64,000 nucleotides of DNA, taken from positions 9,490,545-9,554,544 of the forward strand of contig NC_088790.1 of NCBI RefSeq assembly GCF_949628265.1, in the 5' to 3' direction. Below are positions 46,335 to 57,432 of the stretch, in pieces. A program made the translations under genes and the position numbers. The stretch comes from Cloeon dipterum. Taxonomy: Eukaryota > Arthropoda > Insecta > Ephemeroptera > Baetidae. Positions within the stretch are counted from its first letter, which is position 1. Each line of letters starts with the position of its first letter. Under the pieces are notes generated by a model. The model saw only the letters and a list, made by a program, of their open reading frames with translations. It did no database searches and was not told the DNA's origin.

Positions 46335-49300
46335 TTAACACACAGGCTGCGAATTAAAGTTCAACTCTGCCAACTTTTTTCTTTGCTCGAGTTCTTCACT
46401 CGTTCTCTTAAGAGCTTCCTGGAAATCCTGAAAGCAGAAAGAAAATTAGTAAAAACTGAATAAGAGCTTGAAATTATTTAATACCTTCAATGACAGGATT
46501 GGCTTGTGCACCCTGTTAACGGCGGTGATGAAGGAGGAACTTTGCTGCTTTCGAAGGTAGGTGCACTCTGAAAACCACTTGGCGTGCATAACCCATGGCT
46601 CGTCTTTGTCCTCCCAGCCGGTAAGTCCACCGCCACAATCAAAGCAAATGCACTCGTCGCCGTCGCCCCTGTAGAAGAATCCAGCTTCTGCAAGGTCTTT
46701 CGGCTTCTGCTTCTTGTCCGCCGGCCAGTTTGTAAAAGATTTCAGGCGGGCTTCCTCGCTTTTCATTTCAGGATAGACACTGTGATCACCGTTGAGGGTT
46801 CTTGGGATTATGTCGGGCTTCAAGCACGGACCTGCAAAAAAGGTGTAAAAATTATTAGCTTTGCTTATGATGTTTTTGTAAAAGAATTGAATAAAATTGA
46901 TTAAAAATTCAAATGATATTAAAATTCACATTTTACCTTCATAGGAATTTATGGACTCTAACTATATATAACAGATGTGAAATAGGTAAAATCTTATTCA
47001 AAAGAGATTTCCTCTTAAACATCGTTAAAATTGCAGCAATCAAAGGATCTTACGTTGATCGTTTTCTGCCCTGGCGAAGGGTCGGATCTCGAGACTAGGC
47101 GGAGTCTCCCTCTTCTGGACAACTTCGCCTCCCAATTCAAAGTTTCCGACTGGGCGGCCCATCAGGAATGGACAGTCCTTGTTCCACTTTTGGTGCTCGC
47201 CAGCGGGAGTGTCTCCGGCCTCCCAGTTGTTCACCTCCAGCTTGCAAAAGTGGCATTTGCACACGTCGCCTCTACCAGTGTAGTAGAAGCCGTTCTTGGC
47301 TAGCTCAGCTGGCTCCACGAATGTACAATCCCATCTAAACACACAAAATGAGATATCCATTAGATAGTTTTAAAAGGTACGTTATTGTTAGCGAAAGCAA
47401 TTAAACCATAAATATTAGAATTAAGATGGATCAAACTACAATTGCAAAATATAATTCATTTTCTTACAAAAATTATAACTTATGAGACTAAACCAAGGTT
47501 GCATTAAAACTTAAGAATAATTTCGTCTTTTAATTTGACCTATTAAGTGATGAATTCCTGCGGCTTATGAGACAGACTAAATTCCTGACAAACCTTCAAA
47601 ACAAATCGTTGTCAAGATATTGGGGGAAAATTGTTCTGCATTAAGTGTGATTTTCTTCCCTTAATTTTTTAACAGGTTCAAATTCCAAACAACCCAGACA
47701 AAAATTGTCATACTCTGAACGTTAAGAAAATTGAAAACGCACCCTCTATTCTGATAAAAGGAGAGGAGACGGTGGGCCTCGTAGTGGTAGAAAGTAGACC
47801 GGCGAGTTTCCGGGATGTCGTCTTCGCAGGGATGCGTGCAGTCGTAGTGCTTGATCTGGATTTGGTGACGAGTTAGGTCTTGCCAGCCGATGATCCCCTC
47901 CTGGAGGCCGCACTTGAAGCACTCAAGGCGGCCATCCCGCCAGAAGAAGCCAACGCCAGCCAGCGAGGCGATGTCCAGGCGCAGCTTCAGGTCCAAGTTG
48001 ACCGGGAAAGTGAGCATGCGGTGCAGCGCCGACTTCAAGTTAAGCCGCGGATCCCACGATGTCTCGGGGATGCTGGGTGGCGGCGACGGGCTGCCACTGC
48101 TCACGCCGCTGGAGGAGTCGGTCGAGCTGGACGACTCGGCCGACTCGCAGCGTCCGAATAGGCGGCGCGGGGGCGAACCAGGCGGCGTCATTGTCTCCCC
48201 ATGCTGCTCTCTCGACTCCTCCGAGTGGCTGACCATCTGTAACAACAAGGAGCGTCCTTCGTTAGTTCACTTGTTCGCAGGGTAGCAAACAAAAAAGGGG
48301 GACGCACTGTAGCTATTGCTTAAAACTCAGTCGCAAGAGCAGGCAGTCACCAGTTGGCAACAAATGTCGAAATTCGGAAGTTTCGAAATATAGCTCTTTC
48401 TCAACCAACAGCTAAAGCTCGACTGGTGTAAGCTTTCTATAGAAATAGCCAGCTCGAGTTGTTTTCAAAAACACGACACTAGCGCTAAGCAACGAAAACA
48501 ATATTGTTCCGTGTTTAATGATTTTCAGTGGCCTAAAAATAGGAAAACAACCCCTTATCTTGCTCTTAAGTCTCCTTTTGAAAGTGACTAACGCTAAAAT
48601 ATTTTGCTGGTCCAATCAAAAGTCTTCATCCAGAAGGTAACTTCCTTATTCAGAATTTAAAAGATATATTGGTTTGGAGGCCAGCACAAAAATAATAGGA
48701 AAAACCACTTTGTTTTAAGTCTCACTGAATCACACAAAAATCTATTTTAAGTTATATAGAAAACCCTTGCCTTTTTCAAAACGAAAATATCCCAGCCGAT
48801 TTTGGTCCTATGAAAGTAAAATCTATGTTCTTAAATTTACCAAATAATAATGTCTCTACTAGGGATTCAACGTTTTAGTTTACATTTATAGCGAATATTT
48901 ACGAAAGGTTCTCAGATTTTAGACTAAATTGGTTAATGGTTAATAAACGGTTTGAAATTATGTTTTAAAAATTTCCGTCCTGACTACCAGATCATGTAGC
49001 TCTATTTTAGTAGTATGATAACAGTAGACAATTTTTAAGAGATCGTCGATAATGGTTTGGCGTATTTCCCAAAATTTTGTGTCAGCAATAGCTTGGTTGG
49101 CTTACGTTTATCTCGTATCTCATCCTGAGATCAAAGTAATCAACTCCACCCTGAACGCAAACTGTGGCTGATAAAACTGTGTCGAGTGTTTGCTCAATCG
49201 CACACCTAGCAACCGCTCGAAAACTTTGGAATTCGGTTTCAGCCCAAAAAAGTAACAACAATCGACGCATTTCTAGTTTGAAATTTTGTCACGTGCAAAT

Positions 49301-49871
49301 GAAACGATTGCATGTCACGCGCAAGTGTTTCAAAATCGCAATTCTTGAACAATGAGACAGCTGTGAATCAGCTGTCTGTCGTTAAGATTATTAACTCAAA
49401 CTTTGAACCCTCATAATCGACGAAATGACACTGTAAAGATTAGCCACAAGAACTAACTAAGAGGCGGAGAAAAAATTGAATCTACCTTAGCTGGCGCTGG
49501 CTTCCTTAGTTTTAGATTATACAAAGATGATCTTCTTCAATTAGCACAAATTGCAATATTGATTTTGAAAGAAACTCAATTTCGTTCAAAATCAATATTG
49601 CAGTGCTTAAAATTGAACCTTCTGGTTCTTATGTTAACACAATTGTTTGGCAAAGATTGAGAGAGGAGCCTTTAAATACAATGCATTATTATCATCTTTA
49701 AAATGATAATGACAATCACAATAGAGTCAAGTGAAGGGACATTATCAGAAAAATTATGAGAGACCATATCAATTAATATAAAAAAAATTTGATTACCGAG
49801 TCCAGCTCGACCGACATCAACTCCTTGGGCTTGGGCTCGCCTTCGGCCAACGTTCGACGAAATGATTTCAT
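46335..49871 (-). CDS. Inhibitor-of-apoptosis protein with three BIR domains and no RING (5 exons)
   Basis: Model: complement of 46335-46427, 46485-46831, 47054-47334, 47743-48236, 49797-49871; phases close over 1290 nt (429 aa from the outer ATG). BIR domains bind caspases or IAP-binding-motif proteins; several insect IAPs restrain apoptosis. BIR1 (about 95-162) has zinc ligands C131, C134, H155, C162. BIR2 (about 178-247) has C217-x2-C-x16-H-x6-C with GRGDVCKCHFC. BIR3 (about 310-376) has C346-x2-C-x16-H-x6-C with the FDCGGGLTGWEDKDEPW groove typical of type II BIRs. The N-terminus is Ser/Pro-rich. The last exon (30 residues, DFQEALKRTSEELEQRK onward) looks helical and ends NFNSQPVC; no UBA or RING follows. 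The outer ATG (49871) may lie upstream of the transcription start, in which case Met19 (49817) or Met26 (48236, first codon after a splice acceptor) would start the protein. Confidence 0.9.
47335..47742 (-). other. IAP intron inside BIR2
   Basis: AT-rich intron interrupting BIR2 between YQNRG and WDCTFVEP; donor GTGCGT, acceptor TGTTTAG. No further coding sequence seen. Confidence 0.8.
49106..49270 (-). CDS. Weak candidate alternative first exon of the IAP gene
   Basis: ATG at 49270 on the minus strand opens 55 codons (MRRLLLLFWAETEFQSFRAV onward, ending RYEIN) directly into a GTAAGC donor at 49105, phase 0, so it could join the 48236 exon in frame. The start is hydrophobic, like a short signal or anchor. 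No homologue recognised; it could equally be a leader exon with translation from Met at 48236. Confidence 0.28.
49553..49601. repeat. 17-bp perfect inverted repeat with a 15-nt loop
   Basis: Arms 49553-49569 (GCAATATTGATTTTGAA) and 49585-49601 are exact complements. The next three base positions inward also pair two out of three. It is a stable hairpin in an IAP intron. Confidence 0.9.
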
Positions 49872-49893
49872 CGTCAGTGTGCGTGGATTTATA
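49860..49893 (-). promoter_or_regulatory. TATA-box plus initiator promoter of the IAP gene
   Basis: On the minus strand TATAAAT begins at 49893 and a perfect arthropod initiator TCATTT has its A at 49863, exactly 30 bases downstream. This is the textbook spacing. It predicts a transcription start eight bases after the outer ATG (49871), making the ATG at 49817 (MSVELDS) the first usable start on this transcript. Confidence 0.65.
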
Positions 49894-51032
49894 CTCTACT
49901 ATCTCCTATCACGCACCACCATAATCTTAACTGTATACGTAGCTTCGCGCGTACTGAATTGCAGACTACGCGTCAAAGGAAGCTGGTGAGACGCACACCA
50001 AAATAACGAGTGAGTGGTGGGGAAAACTAAATGCATAAAGGAGAGGAAGGCAGCAGTAGGAAAACCGTTCTCATGCTCTCACATCAGACGAGAGTTATGT
50101 CACGTCTCACTATATATAGGGTTGTCAGATACTCATTTTTTCAGCCAGTATCTCTTTTGGTTTACAAGATTTGTCCGTTTAAAGATAAAACCTTCTAACG
50201 AAAACCGGTGTCTCGATAAAAACACCGCAAATTTAACCAGACTGCAACAATTATTAAGGAAGTCAAGGCCCAAACTCATGGAACCATTGATGTGATCGAA
50301 GCGGTTATAATGTCAATCATGATTACAAGTAAAATAGGAATTAAAAAAGATCTTCAAACGAGAAGTCACCTTAAACAGCCTGAATCGACCAAAACTCTCC
50401 AACATTAATCTAACAATCGTCTTGAAAAGGTCTAAAGCTTATTTAAAATTTAAATTATTTAAATTTTAATCACAAGCTCACTTCATCGTGGTTTTATTTA
50501 GATTTACTTAAGAATCAGCAATATAGTTTTCATAATAACACATGCTTTTGATGAATAGTGCATGGTCAGTAATTTGTTTGAAGTCAAACGTTGTGTTTTT
50601 GTCTAAGAAAATGTATATATTTAGCTTTAACAAACGCTGATGAAATACATTTACTAAATAATTTTTGATCTCAAAGTCCTTCATATCAAGTAGACCGGCC
50701 GCTTGAGATTATGTGTTTGTAAAAAGCTAGCTAAGAGTATTCTTTGGTTCATACCTTGACAAGATAATTTCAAATTACGAATGAAATCAGTATTCTGGCT
50801 GTTGCGTGTCCTCCAATTATTGAAAGCAAAAACGCAATTTGAAATAAACAAATATTGACAATTTAATCAATATTGTTGTATTTATATACATATTGACCAA
50901 ATAAAAACGGGACAGCTGTGTTTGAGTCTCTCTCCGTTCTGCACCTGGCAACCTTTGTGTTTTTTTGTTTTGGTTGTATTTTTGTACTAGGCACGCAGCT
51001 GGCTGGCGGAGGCCAGCGAGGGGAGTCTGCGG

Positions 51033-51048
51033 TGCATTCATGAATGCA
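51033..51048. repeat. 16-bp perfect palindrome TGCATTCATGAATGCA
   Basis: Self-complementary 16-mer inside a GC-richer patch (50990-51110). Could be a dimeric transcription-factor site; also contains overlapping ATGCAT-like halves. Confidence 0.6.
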
Positions 51049-52546
51049 TCATCGTTTTCCGTGCACGAGCTGTTACGTCAGAGTCACGCGCTCATTGGGA
51101 TGTAAATACATGGGCATGAGCACTTCGTGGTGTTTTCGAAATCACCCGTCAAGGACAAATATTGCGCGTCGCCTGCTAACACTTAAGGAAAAATTCGCAG
51201 CAAATTCTTTTAAAGAGTTTAGCCGAATTCGGAGCACAAGGTGGCTCATTCTCGAATCACTGACGTAACAACAGCCAAAATAAGTCTTAGCCTTCCGATT
51301 TCCTTTATACCGATCGACATTATTTCGTGTCCAAGTACTTCGAAAAACCAATATGACTGCAGTTTTTACGAGAGACTAGATAACACACAGAAATCGTGCA
51401 GTGAACTTTCCTCATTCCAGAGAGAACGTCACTCATACGAACTGTCTTTACTCCAAGCAAATAGATTAATGTGGTTTATCACCTGTATCTCTTACAATGA
51501 CGAGACCGAAGAACACTCCGCAGAAACAGGCAATTACAATTCTATGTTTCTTCTCATCTTTTTTGTTTCGAAATGAGGAAATAAATGTGAGCGATAAGAA
51601 AAAATTCCAGCGGAAGTTTAATCTTTTCCTTTATACCGCTTTAGCATTAGTTTTACGTCATTGGGAATTGAGATTAAACTGTAGTTATCAATTTGAGCGC
51701 GTTACAATGATGTTTTTAATGTAAAATATCCTTGTTTACTGATTGAGCATTTATCCAAACAAATCAATGGAACTAAATTTAACAGTAATCAGAAAACCCT
51801 TCCATTTGCAAAATATTAAATTGGATTACACTAAAAATTCAATAATTTCATAAAATATAAATCTTGTTTAAAAAGGTTGATTGATAATTGCATAAAACCC
51901 TTTATGTTACTTTCTAAAAAAATAATTGTTAATTTAAAAAATACATCAATTGGAAGAGCTGTATATAGTTAGTACCACCATTCATTTAAAAATTTAGCGA
52001 TTGCAAATTCAATCGTACTTCCACGCGTTCTTGGCGAAAAAGATCCCAATTGGCGTGCTAAAAACCAAAAGTAAAAGTGAAAGAAAATAGTTTTTATTTA
52101 GATTTAAATCGCGAACGGCTATGGCTTACAATTAGTTTTTTAGCACACATCATATCAAATATTTCAACGTCAAGTGTGCACAAAAACGAGATAAAACCTG
52201 AACGAGCAGCGCAATCAACAGAAAATTGTAAAAGAACGGTGACTCCGTCTATTAGAGGCCTCGGAAACTATCCCAATCGGAGAATTAGAGCGTTAACATC
52301 AATGCAATATCAATTGATTTTATCTTCAGATTTAGTTAAAAGTTTTAAAAAATTTAGACAGTTATAATTTAAGCATTGAAATAGGCATAAAAAGGATAAA
52401 TAATATCATTGATGTTTGAAAATTAACTCTTGTTAGTCGCACTAGTGGTCTTTTTATAATTATCACTATGAGTGGCGCAAATTTTTTAAATGCCTCCCAG
52501 TGAGACTAATTTTTATTTAAAATGAAACCATGTAATGTCCCTATGT

Positions 52547-52620
52547 ATGCTCTTGTAGCAGGTTCTTCAATAATTGCAAAAATTTATTCTTATACTGTAT
52601 GATACCTGCTACAAGAGCAT
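52547..52620. repeat. 17-bp perfect inverted repeat with a 40-nt loop
   Basis: Arms 52547-52563 (ATGCTCTTGTAGCAGGT) and 52604-52620 are exact complements; the loop is AT-rich. Pairing stops abruptly at both ends of the arms. Confidence 0.9.
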
Positions 52621-55600
52621 TACAACACTTCAAAGAATCACACAGTCCAGTAAATTCTTGAAGGCGAGCGAATGATCAAGAGAGAAGCAATAGCTCGCTT
52701 CCAGACTGGCGTCAGATAACGAAAGGAATGCAGCTGCGCGAGTAAACAACAATCAAGGACGTCATTTTTGGAAAAAGCCGTCAAGGTAGTGGAGCCGATT
52801 GATAACCCAGTTGCAGTTGAGTGGAAAAAAATACGTAGTAATGAATGGAGGTTACACATGTCATTTTACTCGGACGACCAGTTCTAGAGTCGATTCCGCC
52901 CATCAATGAGAGTGACGTCGTTGCCAATGAGCTCAGACGAATTACTATAAACGGCTGCATTTATTTCCTCCTTCACATGATTGGACGGTGTGTAGGCATT
53001 GTTGTTGCAAAACTTTCCAACTAATTGTGGTCATTTATTCTTATTGGCAAAGATGTGGATTGTTCTGGAAAATATTTTAAGTTGGTTTGCAATGTACGTC
53101 GTAGCAAGGAGAGTTTTTCTTTCCTTACGTCGTAGAGAAATTTTAAGCCACAGCTTTGTCAAACATTTTCTGAGAAAGGCTCGAGTTTCACCATACAATA
53201 GCGCGGAGGAGTTACGAATTCCATAGGGGAACGATGATAAAGGCACAGCCCGCCAAATGTGAAATTGTTAAAAGTTATCATTTTTCAGGAATTTTTTTCA
53301 GGAACGTAAACAAGAATATTATAATAATAAATAGTTTTGGGACTAGTAATTTTGTTAAGTAGTGCCAAAAATTGAGATTATTTTGCAATAATGAAATCAG
53401 ACCCACAGGACAATTATATTTTAGATTTTCTCGAAAAATTAAACGGGTTTTCGCTTGATTTCGATTCGTCTAGTCGCGATCTATCCAATGACGTGCGATT
53501 TAATAGCTAAATTCCCCTTCTGGAGACTGGAGAAATAAATCATGATTTCCAACAAAGCAAGCAAACTTCAGCGCTAATTTTTTTCAAAAATTTGAGCAGC
53601 AACCTTGACATTATGTAGCTTTTTCCAACTTTTAAATAAATGTAAAATGGATTTTTCAAATTTTCTGTAAAGCATTACTTGAACAACAATTAAAAAACCA
53701 ATTTTATATATTCAAAATGATTTCATTGAGGAAATTCCGTTGAGCATTGAAGTTTTAACTTCAGGCTCTGAAGGCTGGGCTTAAGGAATCCCCCCATTCA
53801 AGGACCATTGGGAGAGAAACTTCGTGACTCATTCATGTCATGTCATTCTAGACCATAACATAGCAGAGCGAGCAGAAGGCAGGATGCAGATCCCCTCCCT
53901 GTCTGTCTTAAATTGTGCGCAATAAGCCAATCCAGGGAATAGAGCAGCAGGCAGCGCAGCGTTTGTTATTCGGCTGTCGGTTGAACTGGTAAATCGAGGT
54001 TTGGACGATTTCGACCACAAGGGGCAAAGCGCTGTGTTGCCAGAGTGTAAACAGAGATGCTTGCCTGCGTTGCCTGCTATAGAGAAAACGACCAGCTGCG
54101 GCAAATATCAGAACTACATCTGGCATTCGTGTTGGGAGAGGGGAGGTAATAGGGCCTTGGCCTCGAGGAAAATTCTTTTAAAATCTGATCATCTCTCCTT
54201 TCCCAAGAACTGTTTTTTGTCGCTATTGCTTAACAAGCGTTGCATTTTCTTACCACCCGCCACCCTGTTTGTCCTTGGTTTTTGGCCAGTCAATTTTTAC
54301 CTATTCGTAAGCAAGAATTGCAAAAAATGCCTTTAATCACCTCCATAATAATGAAAAATGATGTAGGCCTGCAATAAGTTGGATTTTAAATAATATCTTA
54401 CATTTTAGTATTTTATTTAAAGCAATGATCACGGTCAAATGAAATAAAATTTGTTGAAAATTCATAAAAAAACACAATGTTACTTCGTACCGGGAATTTT
54501 GCCCGAAATTATAATTTGTAAAAACCAGCGCACTGCATTTTTTTCAAACGAATGCGGGGTGTTTTGCAACCCTGCATTTCATAACTGACTGTTTCACAAT
54601 ATTTTGAAACTTAAATTTTGTTAACTTACAATTTCCAAATATTACACAAAAACTTATCTTTAAAAGTGGATCGAAACCTTTGCGTTAGCCTCTAGCACCA
54701 ATTTCTGGACTTTTCAAGTAAAGCACGTTCAAACACATGGATCAATTATGTACAGTTTTCGACGCCGAGTTAGAGTTTTCGCCACCCCTAATTTTATAAG
54801 GGAATCTAATAAGATCTGGCGAGATGTGTAGCCCGGCAGGAACTGTAACTAAACCATATTGTGCCACGTGCTCTTTGCCGTACTAAGTTTTGGGCTACAA
54901 ATAACTCGGTTTTACATACTCCCCTTAATGAAATACTGAGCTCAACACAATTATACAGATGCAGACAGCAAGACAAAGATTAATGGTGGAATTCTACGAG
55001 TGATTTGTCGAATGAATGGATGGATTCCTTACATACTTTGCGATGCACTCTCACCAAAAATTCCAACTATACCATTCAAATCAAAAATTCTTATCATTTC
55101 ATTGTGTCTGATTGGACGATCTGAATTAAGAGATGACGTATGAATTAATAAAAGATACAATTTTGTCCTGTGCTGCAAAATAATTATATATTGATTAAAT
55201 TAATAACACACCGTCCACGAGTTTGTGAAAGCTTACGTTATCACTTGAGACATTAGTTACCAGAAGTTAGCCACTACAGCCTATGTATGCGAAATTTTAA
55301 TATTGAATCGAATAGGAATAATATTTGATTGTAAGGCCCCTGGCTTTGCATGAAGGCCTCCCAGTATCATACCAGTAAGGCAAAGTGAATGTATTTTAAC
55401 GCGTCACGTCACAGCAATGGCGCTTGGATACGGAATAATATGAGGTCACGAGGCCCATTATAAGTTGCTTTTTCGAACGGAAAACGGCCTTATATCTAAT
55501 AGTCTCGGCGAAAAAACACCAAAGCGTGTTTCAATCTAAATTTTGGGTACAATTTACAACAAAACAAAGCTTATCCTTACCTTTTCTGGGCCGTTCTACT

Positions 55601-56611
55601 GGCCGGGCATCCAAATTCACAGAGAAAATTAGAACTTCTGAAAGTTTTGAAATGTTTTCCTGTGGTACTCCCCTCCATCGATTTCGCGTCGCTTGACGCA
55701 GCTACACGATTAGCGCCACCTGTGATCAAATGTTGGAGCTACATTGTCACGGGAACCCCAGTGGCGGGAATGTACAGGGGGAAAAACATTAAGATTAATA
55801 ATTTTTTGAGGTCTCACAATCAGCGTCTCAGCCGCAAGATTTAAGGTGGCGGCTGCCAGGACCGGCTTAGCCGAATATTTAGCCCAGCGGTGATGGGCCA
55901 TTTTCATCAGCGGCTGGCGCGGCTGACATTATTTTAAACGTGAATTTTGATTGAGCTTAACGGCCCTAAGGGCCGGAAAACATTTTTTCTCTTGCACTTT
56001 TTAATTTTTGACCTTTTTTACCGGCTGCTAGCAAAAGTAAAAGGATTTTAAAAATTCGATAAATATATGATTGTAGATATCAGGAATGAAATATAACAAT
56101 TTCTACCATATTTTATTAAGATACAATTTGGTATTTCAATAGCCAGGTTTGTAGATAAAGCTTGGAACCAGCCGAAATTGTTTTACATACCAATGTTCCA
56201 ATTTGATTCTGTTATGGAACTCTTCTTGCAATTTACATATATTTTTCGCTTCCTGAGCGCACAAGCGATTGAAAAATTTAAGAATTGTTCCGTGCCCAAT
56301 AAAAAATTATGTCAAGGTTTAATTTAAAAAGTACAAGGCAAAAATTTTGACACTCTTGCTGAGTCAAAATTTTAAGACAATAATTATCAGTTAATGTTTT
56401 TTTCTTACGACGTAACAAACTGAACACGCCACATGAGCCACTTAAAAATAATTGATTAGATAACTGATGAAAAATATATTTTTCCTTATCATCAGTATAT
56501 GTCGTTTTTGCCGACAACACCTTCTAACAAATTATAAACCTATGAATAACACTTTTCTTTGACTTATTGTTAGATGATAAATAAACAAGCTTAATTAATA
56601 ATTTTGTGTTT

Positions 56612-56750
56612 TCCCCTACTAGAGAGGGGACCAGGGACAGGGATTCCCGTCCCTGAGGGATTCTTTGAGGGACGGGACGAATTTTATATTTCGGGACAAG
56701 GACGGGAGATGGAATCAAAAACCCGTCCCGGTTCCCTCTCTAACCCCTAT
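56612..56750. mobile_element. Small non-autonomous hAT-like foldback element (MITE) with 8-bp flanks
   Basis: Element 56620-56742 begins TAGAGAGGGGACC and ends with the near-complement GGTTCCCTCTCTA, giving imperfect terminal inverted repeats of about 20 bp; the interior repeats GGGAC(G/A)GG motifs. Flanking octamers TCCCCTAC (56612-56619) and ACCCCTAT (56743-56750) agree at 6 of 8 positions, consistent with an old 8-bp target duplication, the size made by hAT transposases. There is no coding capacity. Superfamily assignment is inferred from the TIR start and target-site size. Confidence 0.6.
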
Positions 56751-57432
56751 AAAATCATATTTTGGGACAAATAAATAATAATATTTTATTTTTTGTTAAA
56801 TCTGCTAATATTTGTGAACTTTAGGGGCACTAAAATTGATATTTTTATTTTTCGTCCAACATTTAGTATCCACATCTATTATACAGTATTTATTTATATT
56901 ATATATTTATTTATGCTCATCTATAATGAAAGTAAACAAATGTTCAAAGTTGCGGGAAAACTTTCAAATTATTGTTTTTTGAATTATTGCTGTGGGGGCT
57001 TTCAGAAAAATGCAAGTGAAGTTGTTGTTCATACCTCAATCTTTTAAAGTTTTTTTGTTGAAGTAATGAGAAAACAAATTTTTAATCTAGCTATAGATAA
57101 CATAATTTCAAGTAGTGCTCATAATCACACCCAAAAGGCAAACATTAAAAATCAAACGGAGCGATCGCCGGCGACTCGATTAATCTGTCGATCTAATTTG
57201 AATTAAAGGCCGATCTGCCATCTACATCTCTGCAGGCGGGTGCGAGTTGGGCGCGAACCGAACAACCGAAAAGACTAGTTCTCCAACCGGAAGGTGGCAG
57301 GGCGCTCGGACCGCGGACTGCGTCACGTGACTCGTGCGCTCTCATCTGAATGCGTGAGTGGCGAAATTCGGCGATCGACTCGCAGCTTTTGGGGAATCGC
57401 GGCGCCGCGATTCGGCTGCGTGTGGCGGCGCC

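Larger units (their letters stand above)
48237..49796 (-). other. First IAP intron
   Basis: 1.56-kb intron from GTAATC (49796) to TTGTTACAG (48237). It holds a candidate alternative first exon (49106-49270) and a perfect hairpin at 49553-49601. Confidence 0.65.
49894..57432. other. Spacer between the IAP and CNBP genes
   Basis: About 7.5 kb, mostly AT-rich. Contents I can support: an AT-only palindrome near 50446-50475, a GC-richer island with a 16-bp palindrome at 51033-51048, a 17-bp perfect inverted repeat at 52547-52620, a GC-richer block at 53840-54170 with a Cys-rich ORF, and a small hAT-like foldback element at 56620-56742. From about 57150 it becomes the CpG-rich promoter and leader of CNBP. 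No confident protein-coding gene was found. Confidence 0.55.

Noticed and set aside
47880..48285. Plus-strand ORFs opposite the BIR1 exon
   Set aside because: Antisense shadows; the minus strand has zinc-ligand spacing and correct splice phases.
50440..50480. AT-only palindrome (AAAATTTAAA-TTA-TTTAAATTTT)
   Set aside because: Real symmetry, but A/T-only palindromes are frequent by chance in sequence this AT-rich.
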